Counted from the first letter of the stretch, positions 37,510-47,001 are shown. The stretch: 55,079 bases of DNA from an uncultured Acetobacteraceae bacterium (GCA_903918195.1 CAIXDS010000339.1:1-55079), one strand, 5' to 3'. Numbers and translations are program-made. The notes: a model not told the origin generated them from the letters alone.

Positions 37510-37682
37510 GGCTTGGGTCCTTCCAGATCTGCGGCAAATGAGCCGAAAACAGCCCCTGTAGCCCGCGCAAAGCCAGCTTCGCGGAACTCCAAAGCAACCG
37601 TCCGGATCGTAGCCAAACCATACACGGGATTCACGGCGTTACAATATGCAATTTTGCAGCGCACAAGTGCGTCGCGCGTTTA

Positions 37683-39488
37683 TCACTGCACAGCCTGGGG
37701 GGCGCGCCATGCCGCCGGCTGTCCCGGCGCGGTGGCCAGTTGCGTCGCCACCAACTCGGCAAAGCGGCCGCGCTGCCCCAGCAGATCATCGAAACCGCCA
37801 CGCTCGACGATACGCCCGCCATCGAACACCAGGATCTCGTCGGCGTCGCGCACGGTGGAAAGGCGGTGAGCGATGATGAAGGTGGTGCGGCCCTGCATCA
37901 ACGCCTTCAGCGCCCGGCCCACCCGCGCCTCGGTGGCGGCGTCGAGCGCGCTGGTGGCCTCATCGAGGATGAGAATCGGCGGGTCCTTCAGCAGCGCCCG
38001 CGCGATCGCCAGACGCTGGCGCTGCCCGCCCGACAGCGTGGCGCCACGCTCGCCGACGATCGTCTCCATGCCGGCCGCCTGGCGGAGGATGAATTCATGC
38101 GCATCCGCCATCCGGCAGGCGCACTCCAGCTCCGCCTCGGTGGCATTGGGCTTGCCGATCAGCAGGTTGTCGCGAATCGACCGGTTGAACAGCAGGCTCT
38201 CCTGGAACACCACGCCGATCGACCGGTGCAGGCTCTCCAGCCGCACATCGCGCAAATCCTGGCCGTCGATCAGCACGCGGCCTTCGGTCGGGTCCCATAG
38301 CCGCTGCAGCAGGTTCATGGCGGTGGACTTGCCCGCCCCGGTGGCCCCGACCAGCGCCACAACCATGCCGGGCCGCGCGGTGAAGGAAACGCCCGCAAGC
38401 ACCGGCGGGCCGCCCGGATAGGCGAAGGACACAGCGTCGAATCGCACCGTGCCCACGCTGCCGTCCGCCGCCGGCCCGAGCGGGCGGGCATCCGGCTGCT
38501 CGGTCACCGTGGAAGTCGTGTCCAGCACGGCGAAGTAGTCGCGCAGGTTGGGTGCCTCGAAGAACAGCCGCGCGACAAAACTCATCGCCCCGTCGAGCCG
38601 GCCGATCAGCAGCATCGCCAGGCCCATGAAGCTGACGACCTCGCCGACGCTGGCCTGGCCGCGCGCATGCAGCAGGGTACCGAGGGCGACAATGGCAATC
38701 ACCGTGACGGTGCTGGCAGCGCGGGTCATGACGTTGACCACCGCCCACCAGGTCAGCACCGGGAACTGGTGCGCGATCACCTGGTGCATGATGTCGCCGA
38801 ACCGCCGCGACTCGGCGGCGAGCCGGGTGAAGGACTGCACCAGCACGACATTGGCCAGCGCGTCCTGGGCGGTTCTGGCGAGTTCGATCTGGTAGCGCTG
38901 GGCACGTTGCTGGCCGGCCTCGGTCCGGCGAATGACAAAGCCGGCCAAGGCGCAGAACAATACCACCAGCACCACCAGGGCCAGCGCCAGCCGCCAGTTG
39001 AGCAACAGCGTGAGCGGCAGCAGCACCAGCACGGCAAGGAAGGTGGAAAACTGTTCGCGGAAGAAGCTCAGCCAGAGCCAGAAGATGGCATCCGCCCCGG
39101 ACAGCATGGTCTTCATCATCCGGCCGGAATGCGATTGGCCGTGAAAAGCGAGCGGCAGGGCGAGCACATGTTCGTAGAACCGGCGCATCGCCTCCAGCCG
39201 GTTGCGGTGGGCCAGCCGATCGGCCTGCAGGGCGACGGCGATGTTGGCGGCGATGCCGGCCACCGCCACGGCGGCCCACAGGCCAAGCAGCATACCGGCC
39301 CGGCTCCAAAGTTCGCCGGCACCCAGCCGGTCGGAGTCGGACAGCAGCTGGATCACGCGGCCGAACAGGACCGGGTCGAGGAACTGCAGCGCGGCGACGA
39401 CGAGATTGGCGATCGCCAGCACCCAGGCGAGGCGACGGTCGCGGCCGAGTCCTGCCAGGGCACGGGTGTAGGCGGTCAGGATGGGCAT
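37683..39488 (-). CDS. ABC exporter, NdvA/ChvA glucan-exporter type
   Basis: This is a half-size ABC exporter of 601 residues. The N-terminal six-helix membrane domain (residues about 1-320) is fused to an ATPase domain with Walker A GATGAGKST, signature LSGGQRQRLAIARAL, Walker B ILILDEATSALD and the switch HRLSTVRDAD. The sequence around SGADAIFWLWLSFFREQFST is characteristic of NdvA/ChvA, which exports cyclic beta-1,2-glucan in rhizobia. The ATG at 39488 (MPILTAYTRALAGLG) is chosen by this homology. A glucan synthase such as NdvB is not encoded nearby, so the substrate is an inference. Confidence 0.9.
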   Translation of the reverse strand: MPILTAYTRALAGLGRDRRLAWVLAIANLVVAALQFLDPVLFGRVIQLLSDSDRLGAGELWSRAGMLLGLWAAVAVAGIAANIAVALQADRLAHRNRLEAMRRFYEHVLALPLAFHGQSHSGRMMKTMLSGADAIFWLWLSFFREQFSTFLAVLVLLPLTLLLNWRLALALVVLVVLFCALAGFVIRRTEAGQQRAQRYQIELARTAQDALANVVLVQSFTRLAAESRRFGDIMHQVIAHQFPVLTWWAVVNVMTRAASTVTVIAIVALGTLLHARGQASVGEVVSFMGLAMLLIGRLDGAMSFVARLFFEAPNLRDYFAVLDTTSTVTEQPDARPLGPAADGSVGTVRFDAVSFAYPGGPPVLAGVSFTARPGMVVALVGATGAGKSTAMNLLQRLWDPTEGRVLIDGQDLRDVRLESLHRSIGVVFQESLLFNRSIRDNLLIGKPNATEAELECACRMADAHEFILRQAAGMETIVGERGATLSGGQRQRLAIARALLKDPPILILDEATSALDAATEARVGRALKALMQGRTTFIIAHRLSTVRDADEILVFDGGRIVERGGFDDLLGQRGRFAELVATQLATAPGQPAAWRAPQAVQ

Positions 39489-39703
39489 GCGTCGGCCAAG
39501 GACGTTTCCGAAGGGACGTGCAAGGCTGACCTGAGAAACAGGCAGCAGCAAGGCAACGTGGTGCCACCCCGATTCGCGATCCCCCGATCGGCGTTGCCAG
39601 CGGCGATCGGATGATGGATCGTTGCGGCCCAGCTCCCGTGGAGCCGGCAGGCGCTGCGGCGGGTCCCGGGCGCGTGTGAACCGGACCCGAACCGGATGCC
39701 GCC

Positions 39704-40057
39704 ATGCATGTCAGCCCTGCCTTGTGCACCACCATCTGCCTGCTCGCCCTCGCCGCACCCGCCGCGGCGCAGGAGGGGCTGCTGACCCCGAATTCCCTGC
39801 TGCAGGGCTGCGAAGCGCTGACCGAGAACGCGCCGACCGCGAGCGGAATGCAGATGGGCGCCTGCGCGGGCAGCGTGGCCGCCGCGCTGGCCATCGGGCA
39901 GGCCCAGGGGACGGTCTGCATGCCGGCGGATGGCAACGTCATCGGGGCGGCGCGGATCGTCGCAGATTTTGTTTATGAGCAGGCGGAGCGGCGCGGCCAG
40001 CGCTTCGGCGTGGTGGCGCTGCAGGCCCTGCAGGCACGCTGGCCGTGCGGACAATAA
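39704..40057 (+). CDS. Rap1a/Tai-like small periplasmic protein
   Basis: This 117-residue secreted protein has a clear signal peptide (ALCTTICLLALAAPAAAQ). The mature part carries the family pattern: GCEAL, then GACAGSVAAALAIGQAQ, then VCMPADG, ending LQARWPC. The four cysteines are spaced as in Rap1a/Tai proteins, which include immunity proteins to type VI amidase effectors. Many family members have no linked effector, and none is visible here, so immunity is only a possibility. The ATG at 39704 is the only start that gives an intact signal. It is convergent with pdxY, 7 bp away. Confidence 0.78.
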   Translation: MHVSPALCTTICLLALAAPAAAQEGLLTPNSLLQGCEALTENAPTASGMQMGACAGSVAAALAIGQAQGTVCMPADGNVIGAARIVADFVYEQAERRGQRFGVVALQALQARWPCGQ

Positions 40058-40064
40058 GCCCCGC

Positions 40065-40925
40065 TCAGACGGCCATCACCGCGTAGGCAACCGAGGGGCG
40101 GACGAACTCGTCCTGCGCGGCGACGGTCAGAATCTCGCGCGACCCGGCTTCCGCCGTCCGCCGCAGCACGCCGTGGATCGACGATCCGGCCGCCGACAGC
40201 GCCGCCGCGGCACTGCCGGTAGCCAGCCGGTGGTACAGGTACAGGGCGGCCAGCGCATCGCCGGCACCGTTGACGGAGAGCGGCAGCAACGGCGTGCGCA
40301 GGAGAAAAAATGCGCCCGCCTCGCCCGCCAGCATGTCGATCGCGTCGGCCGGCGTGGCGTCAGTGCGCAGGCTGGTGACCAGCACGCTGCGCAAACCACC
40401 GGGACGCATGCCGGCCTGCAGGCGCGCAACCGCCTGCTTCGCTGCCGCCAGCGTGCGTGCCCCCTGCCCGCTCAGGTATTCGAGTTCGAACAGGTTGGGC
40501 GTGGCGATGTCGGCTTCCGGCACGGCGCGGTCGCGCATGAACTCAGGAATGCCGGGGCGGACGAACACGCCGCCGCCCTCGTCGCCGATCACCGGGTCGC
40601 AGCAATAGACGGCCCCCGGGTTGGCCCGGCGCACCCGCGCCGCCGCGTCCAGGATGGCGGCACAGATGCCGGCATCGCCCATGTAACCGGACAGCACGGC
40701 ATCGCAGCGCGGCAGCGCGCCACGCGCTTCGATCCCGTCGATCAGGACCGACACCTGATCGCCGGTGAAGACCTGGCCGGTCCAGCCATCGTAGCCAGTG
40801 TGATTGGAGAACTGCACGGTGTTGACCGCCCAGACCTCCGCCCCCAGCCGTTGCAGCGGAAAAGCGGCGGCGGCATTGCCTACATGGCCATAGGCCACCC
40901 AGGACTGGATCGAGAGAATGTTCAT
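40065..40925 (-). CDS. pdxY: Pyridoxal kinase
   Basis: This ribokinase-fold enzyme phosphorylates pyridoxal to make PLP in the salvage pathway. The product is 286 residues. It begins MNILSIQSWVAYGHVGNAA, has the PdxY motif VQFSNHTGYDGW, and ends with the catalytic anion-hole region LPLSVNGAGDALAALYL. In PdxK/PdxY the segment before the final GAGD is often GTGD; here it is NGAGD. The ATG overlaps the stop of an 18-codon upstream frame, a dehydrogenase remnant, by 4 bp, so translation is probably coupled to that remnant's strong ribosome-binding site. PLP is the cofactor of EpmB. Confidence 0.93.
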   Translation of the reverse strand: MNILSIQSWVAYGHVGNAAAAFPLQRLGAEVWAVNTVQFSNHTGYDGWTGQVFTGDQVSVLIDGIEARGALPRCDAVLSGYMGDAGICAAILDAAARVRRANPGAVYCCDPVIGDEGGGVFVRPGIPEFMRDRAVPEADIATPNLFELEYLSGQGARTLAAAKQAVARLQAGMRPGGLRSVLVTSLRTDATPADAIDMLAGEAGAFFLLRTPLLPLSVNGAGDALAALYLYHRLATGSAAAALSAAGSSIHGVLRRTAEAGSREILTVAAQDEFVRPSVAYAVMAV

Positions 40926-40978
40926 CCGAATCCGCCGCCTGCACCCGTAACGACGGCAACCTTGCCTGCCAGGTGCAT
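40922..40978 (-). pseudogene. SDR dehydrogenase 5' remnant acting as uORF of pdxY
   Basis: An 18-codon frame starts ATG at 40978 and reads MHLAGKVAVVTGAGGGFG, then TGA. This is exactly the start of a short-chain dehydrogenase: first strand plus the NAD-binding TGxGxxxG turn. It breaks off at the final Gly. GAGGAG lies 6 nt upstream of the ATG, a strong Shine-Dalgarno. The stop TGA shares ATGA with the pdxY start. The rest of the dehydrogenase gene is missing, so a deletion has joined its expression signals to pdxY. Confidence 0.8.
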
Positions 40979-41002
40979 TGGCTGCTCCTCGATGGGCAAA
41001 AG

Positions 41003-41090
41003 CAAGGCCAGGGCTCTGCCCTGGACCCGCCGCCGCGCGCGACGCGCATTCGGCACGACGGCCGAGAGGCCCTTGGAACCCTTTCGTTTG
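41003..41090. repeat. Dispersed GC-rich palindromic repeat, copy 3 (diverged)
   Basis: The left palindrome CCAGGG-CTCT-GCCCTGG is at 41008-41024 and the right part GGCCGAGAGGCCCTTGGAACC is near 41060-41080, followed by CTTTCGTTTGG as in the 43.9-kb copy. The middle has been replaced by about 35 bp of CG-rich sequence. It lies in the gap between infC and the pdxY remnant uORF. Confidence 0.7.
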
Positions 41091-41190
41091 GTCCTCGGGC
41101 CTGGCCATTGCGTGCGGCCAAGCGGCTGGGCGCGCCGCTCGACCTCATGCCGCAGTACGTGCACGCCAGCCCTGGGCGATGCCGCAACCG

Positions 41191-41727
41191 TCAGCGCGGC
41201 GTCAACACCATGATCATCTGGCGGTTTTCCATGCGCGGCATCTGCTCGACCTTGGTGGCGTTGTCCATGTCGGTGCGGATGCGCTCGAGCACCTTGATGC
41301 CGATATCCTGGTGCGCCATCTCACGGCCGCGGAAGCGCAGTGTCACCTTGACCTTGTCGCCCTCTTCGATGAACGTCTTCATGGCCCGCAGCTTGACCTG
41401 ATAGTCGTTCTCGTCGATGTTCGGGCGGACTTTGATCTCTTTGATCTCGATGACTTTTTGCTTCTTCTTGGCCTCGTTTCTCTTCTTCTGCTGTTCGTAC
41501 TTGTATTTACCGTAGTCGAGAATCTTGACGACCGGCGGTTCGGCGTTCGGGCTGATCTCCAGCAGGTCGAGGCCGACGGAGAAGGCCCGCAGCAGCGCGT
41601 CGCGGGCGGTCATGACGCCCTGCATCTCGCCATCCTGGTCGATCAGGCGAACCTGGGGGACACGGATCTCCTCGTTGACTCGGGGCCCGTCGCGGCTCGG
41701 CGTGGCGGGCAATGGTCCTCTGGCTAT
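41191..41727 (-). CDS. infC: Translation initiation factor IF-3, ATA start
   Basis: IF-3 binds the 30S subunit, blocks 50S joining and proofreads the start codon. The product reads [20 protein letters not shown], then [20 protein letters not shown], the linker helix, and the C-domain [17 protein letters not shown]. No ATG or GTG begins the frame. The best start is ATA at 41725-41727: GGAG is 6 nt upstream and the ARGP sequence after it matches alphaproteobacterial IF-3. This gives 178 residues. A TTG at 41712 would cut off that N-terminus. An ATA or ATT start is the hallmark of IF-3 autoregulation, since IF-3 rejects its own start codon when abundant. It follows thrS in the same direction, 148 bp away; rpmI and rplT are not here. 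Confidence 0.93.
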   Translation of the reverse strand: MARGPLPATPSRDGPRVNEEIRVPQVRLIDQDGEMQGVMTARDALLRAFSVGLDLLEISPNAEPPVVKILDYGKYKYEQQKKRNEAKKKQKVIEIKEIKVRPNIDENDYQVKLRAMKTFIEEGDKVKVTLRFRGREMAHQDIGIKVLERIRTDMDNATKVEQMPRMENRQMIMVLTPR

Positions 41728-41875
41728 GGTGGTCTCCTGTGGCTGTTACGGAATCGCCGCGCTACGGTCCCCTCCCAGGGACCGGCACGGAGGACACGCT
41801 AGTCTCGCTAAAGTACCACGTGCAAGCAAGCGTCGGACGGCGCAGGTCAGACGGGGCAATTCAGGCGGAGCAGAT

Positions 41876-43813
41876 CTAAGGATGCGCCGCTCGAATCAAA
41901 TCGGGCGGCGTCGCCTCGGTTGCAAGCCGCGCCACTACCTCAGCCAGTGGCAGCACCTCCTGCGCCTCGCCGCCGAGCCGGCGCAGCGCCACTTTTCGCT
42001 CCTCCGCCTCGCGCCGCCCGACCACTGCGATCGCCGGCACGCGCTGCAGGCTGTGGTCGCGCACCTTGGCGTTAATCTTCTGGTTGGAAAGGTCAATTTT
42101 CACGGTCAGCCCGGCGGCGCGCAGCGCGGCGGCCACCTCCTCCGCGTAGGCATCGGCATCCGAGACGATGGTCGCCACCGCCACCTGCACCGGCGCGAGC
42201 CAGAGCGGGAAGCGGCCGGCATACTGCTCGATCAAGATCCCGAGAAACCGCTCGAAGCTGCCAAGAATGGCACGGTGCAGCATCACCGGGCGGTGCCGGG
42301 CGCCATCCTCACCCACGTATTCGGCGTCCAGCCGTTCGGGCAGAACGAAATCAACTTGCAGTGTACCACACTGCCAGTCCCGGCCGATCGCGTCGCGCAG
42401 CACGAATTCGAGCTTGGGACCGTAGAACGCCCCCTCCCCCGGGTTTAGCGTGTAATCGACGCCGGCGGTGGCGCAGGCCTCCTTCAAGGCGGCCTCGGCC
42501 CGGTCCCACACCGCATCCGACCCGGCGCGCACGGCCGGGCGGTCGGAGAATTTCACCCGGAACTCGGGAAAGCCGAAATCGCGGTAAATCGACGACAGCA
42601 GATCGACGAAGCGCACCGTTTCGTCGGCCACCTGCGCCTCGGTGCAGAAGATATGCGCGTCATCCTGCAGGAAGCCGCGCACCCGCATGATGCCATGCAG
42701 CGCGCCCGACGGCTCGTAACGATGGCAGGCGCCGAACTCGGCCAGACGCAGCGGCAATTCCCGGTACGACCGGATGCCCTGACGAAAGATCATCACCGCG
42801 CCCGGACAGTTCATCGGCTTCAGCGCATAGGTGCGGTTCTCATCCTCCACCTGCGCGATGAACATGTTGTCGCGGAATTTTTCCCAATGGCCGGACTGCT
42901 CCCACAGCGCCCGATCCACCAGTTGCGGCGTCTTGACTTCCTGGTAGCCGGCCTCGTCGAGCCGGCGGCGCATGTAGTCCTCGGCGGTGCGATAGATTTT
43001 CCAGCCCTTGGGGTGCCAGAACACGCTGCCGACCGCTTCCTCCTGCATATGGAACAGGCCAAGTTCGCGGCCGATGCGGCGGTGGTCGCGCTTTTCCGCC
43101 TCCTCCAGCATGTGCAGGTAGGCGTCGAGTTCCTTCTGGTCGCGCCAGGCGGTGCCGTAGATGCGGCTGAGCATGGCGTTGCGGTGGTCGCCCCGCCAAT
43201 AGGCGCCGGCGACCTTCATCAGCTTGAACGCCTGGCCGACATCGCCGGTGGAGCGCATGTGCGGGCCGCGGCACAGGTCGAGCCAGTCGCCCTGGCGATA
43301 CAGGCTGATCGGCACGTCGCGCGGCAGGTCCTGGATGAGTTCGGCCTTGTACTTCTCGCCCTTCTCGCTGAAGGCGCTGATCGCCTCCTCGCGATCGACC
43401 ACCTGGCGCACAAACGGCGCATTGGCGGCGACGATTTCGCGCATCTTCGCCTCGATCGCCGGAAAATCCTCCGGCGTGAACGGCTCGTTGCGGGCAAAGT
43501 CATAATAGAAGCCGTTCTCGATCGACGGCCCAATGGTCACCTGCGTGCCGGGGAACAGCGCCTGCACCGCCTCGGCCAGCACATGGGCGGCGTCGTGGCG
43601 GATCAATTCCAGCGCATCGGGGTCTTTGCGCGTAACGAAGACGATGGCGGCGTCCTGCGCGATCGGGGTGGCGAGGTCCACCAGCGCGCCGTCGAGCTTC
43701 ATCGCCAGGGCGGCGCGGGCGAGGCCCGGGCCGATCGATTCCGCCACGGTCGTGCCCGTAACCGGCCCGTCGAAACGGCGCACGGAACCGTCGGGCAAGG
43801 TGATGGCGGGCAT
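41876..43813 (-). CDS. thrS: Threonyl-tRNA synthetase
   Basis: This is a class II aminoacyl-tRNA synthetase of 645 residues with the full bacterial layout: an N-terminal TGS domain ([20 protein letters not shown]), an editing domain with the metal motif [11 protein letters not shown], the catalytic core with [10 protein letters not shown], motif 2 [25 protein letters not shown] (here split by the Arg-rich loop) and motif 3 [20 protein letters not shown], and an anticodon-binding domain ([14 protein letters not shown] to [11 protein letters not shown]). The ATG at 43813 (MPAITLPDG) has GGAG 8 nt upstream. It precedes infC on the same strand, the classical thrS-infC order. A long palindromic repeat lies just upstream. 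Confidence 0.97.
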   Translation of the reverse strand: MPAITLPDGSVRRFDGPVTGTTVAESIGPGLARAALAMKLDGALVDLATPIAQDAAIVFVTRKDPDALELIRHDAAHVLAEAVQALFPGTQVTIGPSIENGFYYDFARNEPFTPEDFPAIEAKMREIVAANAPFVRQVVDREEAISAFSEKGEKYKAELIQDLPRDVPISLYRQGDWLDLCRGPHMRSTGDVGQAFKLMKVAGAYWRGDHRNAMLSRIYGTAWRDQKELDAYLHMLEEAEKRDHRRIGRELGLFHMQEEAVGSVFWHPKGWKIYRTAEDYMRRRLDEAGYQEVKTPQLVDRALWEQSGHWEKFRDNMFIAQVEDENRTYALKPMNCPGAVMIFRQGIRSYRELPLRLAEFGACHRYEPSGALHGIMRVRGFLQDDAHIFCTEAQVADETVRFVDLLSSIYRDFGFPEFRVKFSDRPAVRAGSDAVWDRAEAALKEACATAGVDYTLNPGEGAFYGPKLEFVLRDAIGRDWQCGTLQVDFVLPERLDAEYVGEDGARHRPVMLHRAILGSFERFLGILIEQYAGRFPLWLAPVQVAVATIVSDADAYAEEVAAALRAAGLTVKIDLSNQKINAKVRDHSLQRVPAIAVVGRREAEERKVALRRLGGEAQEVLPLAEVVARLATEATPPDLIRAAHP

Positions 43814-43899
43814 CGGGTGGGTCTCCTGGGTGGGGAAAAAGTGGACCGGTTCTATGGCGATGCCGCGCCCGGGGCGCAACCCCTGCGCGGAAAGGAAGG

Positions 43900-44108
43900 A
43901 AGTAAGGCCAGGGCTCTGCCCTGGACCCGCCAAGGGCCGAGAGGCCCTTGGAACCCATTCGTTTTAAGGGTTTTGGGAAGAGGGGGGGGAGGAGATGCCG
44001 CGGCCCCTCCTCACCCCCCTCTTCCCAAAACCCTTATAGTGATGGGGTCCAGGGGCCTCTCGGCCCTTGGCGGGGTCCAGGGGCAGAGCCCCTGGCCTTA
44101 CTTCCTTC
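43900..44108. repeat. Long composite palindrome with repeat copies 4 and 5
   Basis: Two copies of the dispersed repeat lie in opposite orientation (about 43900-43965 and 44041-44108). Between them is a 29-bp inverted repeat: 43966-43994 pairs with 44007-44035 with one mismatch around a 12-nt loop. The whole 209-bp unit can fold into one long hairpin. Each repeat arm begins AAGTAAGGCCAGG. The unit separates thrS from the GT9 gene, and its right side supplies the last codons and stop of GT9. Confidence 0.85.
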
Positions 44109-45026
44109 CTCTCGCAGCAACGGCGCCGCAGCCGCGACCACATCCTCGACGGGCAAGTCCGCGAGGTTCTCCACCCGCACCACCACCGGCCATTCTCCGC
44201 CAGGCCCGCGCGGGGCGGTCAGCGCCGGGTCACTGTCGGCGGAAAACAGCACCACGCACCGGCAGCCCACCGCAGCAGCCACATGCATCGGCCCGGTATC
44301 GTTGCCCACCGCCAGCGCCGCCCTGGCGCCCAGCCCGGGCAGATCGGCCAGCGCGGTCTGCCCGGTCAGGTCGATCGCCGCCGGGCAGGCGGCGCGGATG
44401 CTGGCGGCCAGCGGTGCCTCACCGGCGGTGCCGACCACCACCGGCGTCAGACCGCCCGCCGCCAGCAGAGCCGCCAGCGCCGCAAACCGCTCCGCCGGCC
44501 AGCGCTTGCGCGGCCGGGTCGGCGCCGCGCCGGGCACCAGCAGCACGTAAGGGCCCGGCAGTTCCACCGCGGGGCGGCGCAGCAGCCAGGACAGGTCGGC
44601 CGGCGGGAATTCTTCCACGCCCGCCATGTCCAACTGCTCCCGCTGGCGCTCCAGCGTGTGCATGAAATCCCGCCGCGGATTGGCGTGCGGATGCGAGCAG
44701 CCGGACGCGATGCCCGACCAGGCAGGCCGTCCGGCAAGAGTGAAATAAACCGCGGAGCGGCCGGAGGTCTGCAGATCGTAAACGAAATCAAACCCCGCCA
44801 ATTGCCGGCGCAGGCGCAGCACGCCCGGAACATCCAACAGGGAGGGACGCGCATCCACCTCCACCCGGTCGAACCACGGCGCCCGCCGCGCCAGGGCGGC
44901 GAAGGGGGCGGTGGTCAGCAGGCTGACCTCATCGGCCGCATGACGCGCGCGGATGGCGGCGAATGGACCGAGGGAGAGAAAAAAATCGCCCAGCGCGCCC
45001 AGGCGGATCACCAGGACCCGCTTCAC
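44034..45026 (-). CDS. Glycosyltransferase family 9 (heptosyltransferase-like)
   Basis: This GT-B fold transferase resembles the LPS heptosyltransferases WaaC/WaaF. It begins VKRVLVIRLGALGDFFLSLG and has the C-terminal nucleotide-sugar region LAVGNDTGPMHVAAAVGC. The product is 330 residues. The GTG at 45026 overlaps the stop of the upstream methyltransferase gene (GTGA). The last 22 or so residues ([19 protein letters not shown] onward) are read from the dispersed repeat, so the original stop has been lost and replaced by repeat sequence. The true fold probably ends at about AAAAPLLREE. It is the third gene of a GT4-methyltransferase-GT9 operon for lipopolysaccharide or another surface glycan. 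Confidence 0.88.
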   Translation of the reverse strand: MKRVLVIRLGALGDFFLSLGPFAAIRARHAADEVSLLTTAPFAALARRAPWFDRVEVDARPSLLDVPGVLRLRRQLAGFDFVYDLQTSGRSAVYFTLAGRPAWSGIASGCSHPHANPRRDFMHTLERQREQLDMAGVEEFPPADLSWLLRRPAVELPGPYVLLVPGAAPTRPRKRWPAERFAALAALLAAGGLTPVVVGTAGEAPLAASIRAACPAAIDLTGQTALADLPGLGARAALAVGNDTGPMHVAAAVGCRCVVLFSADSDPALTAPRGPGGEWPVVVRVENLADLPVEDVVAAAAPLLREEGSKARGSAPGPRQGPRGPWTPSL

Positions 45027-45832
45027 GGCCGCATCCGCCGCGGCCACAGGCGCGGCGCCTTGCCCAGGCGCGGCGGCGGCACCGCGCGCACCGGCGCGTG
45101 CGACCGCTTGCGCACCACCCAGGTGTCCTGATGCGCCCACCAATCCGCCTCGTGCCAGGCTTCCAGTTCCACCCAGGGCAGGGTGAGCAGCACGGCACGC
45201 ACAAACTCGGGCGTGGTGATGGTCTGGCCATACTCGGTGACGGGAAGATCGCTCTGTTCGCTGGTCGGCTGGAACCAGAACCCGGACTCCGGCAGATCGG
45301 GATCGGCGAAATGCGACCGGCTGTGCCGCCCGTGCGTGGTGAACACCAGCCGACCGCCAACCGCGAGCGGCAGCGTCAGCCGCACCAGCCAGCGCGCCCA
45401 GGTGGCCAGCGGCATGTGCGAGAAGAACGACAGCGCCAGCACCGCCCCATAGCAGCCGGTGGCCGCGAACAGTTCGGGGCAGGTGTGCGAGGCGATGGCG
45501 CGCACGCCAAGCTGGCGGCGCAGGAAACCGACCGCTTCGTCGTGGATGTCGCAGGCAGTCAGATCGAACCCCCGCGCGAGCGCCAGATGGCGGGTAACGC
45601 AGCCATAGCCGGCAGCGAATTCCAGCACCGCCCCGCGCCCCCCCGGCCCGATCAGCTCAAGAAAGTGCCGCGCCGAATGGGCGCCATCGGCGAAATAGTA
45701 CTCGATCGCGGCAGCGCGCGAACCGAACCCGGGATGGCCGAGGACAAAATTCCAGATGTGGTCCTCGGGATGCACCGCATCCGCCACGCCGAACCGGGCC
45801 GCCTGCGCGGCGATCGCCTGCGCATCCGGCAT
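45023..45832 (-). CDS. Class I SAM-dependent methyltransferase
   Basis: This Rossmann-fold methyltransferase has 269 residues. The SAM-binding motif I is VLEFAAGYGCVTRHLA and the acidic end of the next strand is ACDIHDEAVGF. A later segment, GAVLALSFFSHMPLATWARW, fits motif IV-V. No specific acceptor domain is visible. Its ATG overlaps the stop of the GT4 gene by one base (TGATG) and its stop overlaps the GT9 start, so all three are one translational unit. Methylation of a glycan or its precursor is the likely role. Confidence 0.85.
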   Translation of the reverse strand: MPDAQAIAAQAARFGVADAVHPEDHIWNFVLGHPGFGSRAAAIEYYFADGAHSARHFLELIGPGGRGAVLEFAAGYGCVTRHLALARGFDLTACDIHDEAVGFLRRQLGVRAIASHTCPELFAATGCYGAVLALSFFSHMPLATWARWLVRLTLPLAVGGRLVFTTHGRHSRSHFADPDLPESGFWFQPTSEQSDLPVTEYGQTITTPEFVRAVLLTLPWVELEAWHEADWWAHQDTWVVRKRSHAPVRAVPPPRLGKAPRLWPRRMRP

Positions 45833-47001
45833 CAGTGGCCCGCTTTCGGGTCGGTGGCGAGCACGTCGCGATAGACCTCCAGCGTGGCCTGCTGCATGGC
45901 CGCCACCGTGTAACGGGCCTGCACCGCCGCGCGCGCCCGGGCGCCGACCGCCGCGCGCCGCGCCGCCGGCAGGTCGAGCACCGCGTCCAGCACCGCGGCC
46001 AGGGCGTCCGTATCGCCCGGCGGCACCAGCCAGCCGGTGTCGCCATGCGTGACCGTCTCGGCGGCGCCGCCATGGTTGGAGGCGATCACCAGACGCGCCA
46101 TCGCCTGCGCCTCGATGACAACGCGGCCGAACCCTTCCGGCTCGGTGGAGGCGCTGACCACGACGTCGGACAGGGCGAACGCCGCCGGCATGTCGTCGGC
46201 ATGGCCCACCAGGCGCAGCCGGCTGGCGACGCCGAGCCGGTTCGCCAGCGCCAGCAGCCCCTCGGCATAGCGGCGGCGCCCCTGGTCGCCGCCGACCAGC
46301 ACCGCCACCGCGCCGCGATGGCGCATCCGGGCCAGCGCCGTGATCATGTCCTCCTGGCCTTTCCACCGCGTCAGCCGGGCGGGCAGCAGCAGCACCGGCG
46401 TTCCCTCCGCCACCCCCCAGGCCCGCGCCAGCACGGCCTTGCGCTCCGGCCCGACGGCGGCGGGGTCGAACACGGCGGGATCGACGCCGCGCGGAATAAC
46501 GCGGATGCGCGCCCAGTTCACTCCATGGCGCGCCGCCACCAGCCCGGCGATGAAGCCGCTGATGGCGATCACCACCTCGCCGCGCGCCATCACGGCATTA
46601 TACAGGCGCTTCAGGCGCGGCCGTTCGCCATAGGGGGCGTGGTAGGTGGTGACGAAATGCACCCCCGTCCGCCGCGCGGCCAGCCAGGCTGACCAGGCCG
46701 GCGCGCGCGAGCGGGCATGCACGATAGTAACCCGCTCGGCCCGGATGATGTCGGCCAGCAGCGCCGCATTGCGCCAGAGCTGCAGCGGCGATTTGCGATC
46801 CAGCGGCAGCGTGAAGGTGCGGCCGCCGGCGCGCTCCACCTCGGCCGCCATCCGCCCGCCGGCGCTGGCCACCAGCGCGGTGCCGCCGGCCCGGGCGATG
46901 GCGGTGGTGATTTCCACGGTCCCGCGTTCCACCCCGCCGCTTTCCAGCGCCGGCAGGACCTGCAGGACCACCGGCACGCCGGGCAGGGTTTCGTTCGTCA
47001 T
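45832..47001 (-). CDS. Glycosyltransferase family 4
   Basis: This is a retaining GT-B glycosyltransferase of 389 residues. The N-terminal acceptor domain starts VVLQVLPALESGGVERGT, the glycine-rich loop typical of GT4. The nucleotide-sugar site is the E-x7-E motif, STEPEGFGRVVIEAQAM. LLLPARLTRWKGQEDMI marks the linker into the C-terminal domain. It is the first gene of the three-gene glycan operon. It is divergent from the alpha/beta hydrolase gene across 47 bp. The sugar transferred cannot be told from sequence. Confidence 0.92.
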   Translation of the reverse strand: MTNETLPGVPVVLQVLPALESGGVERGTVEITTAIARAGGTALVASAGGRMAAEVERAGGRTFTLPLDRKSPLQLWRNAALLADIIRAERVTIVHARSRAPAWSAWLAARRTGVHFVTTYHAPYGERPRLKRLYNAVMARGEVVIAISGFIAGLVAARHGVNWARIRVIPRGVDPAVFDPAAVGPERKAVLARAWGVAEGTPVLLLPARLTRWKGQEDMITALARMRHRGAVAVLVGGDQGRRRYAEGLLALANRLGVASRLRLVGHADDMPAAFALSDVVVSASTEPEGFGRVVIEAQAMARLVIASNHGGAAETVTHGDTGWLVPPGDTDALAAVLDAVLDLPAARRAAVGARARAAVQARYTVAAMQQATLEVYRDVLATDPKAGH

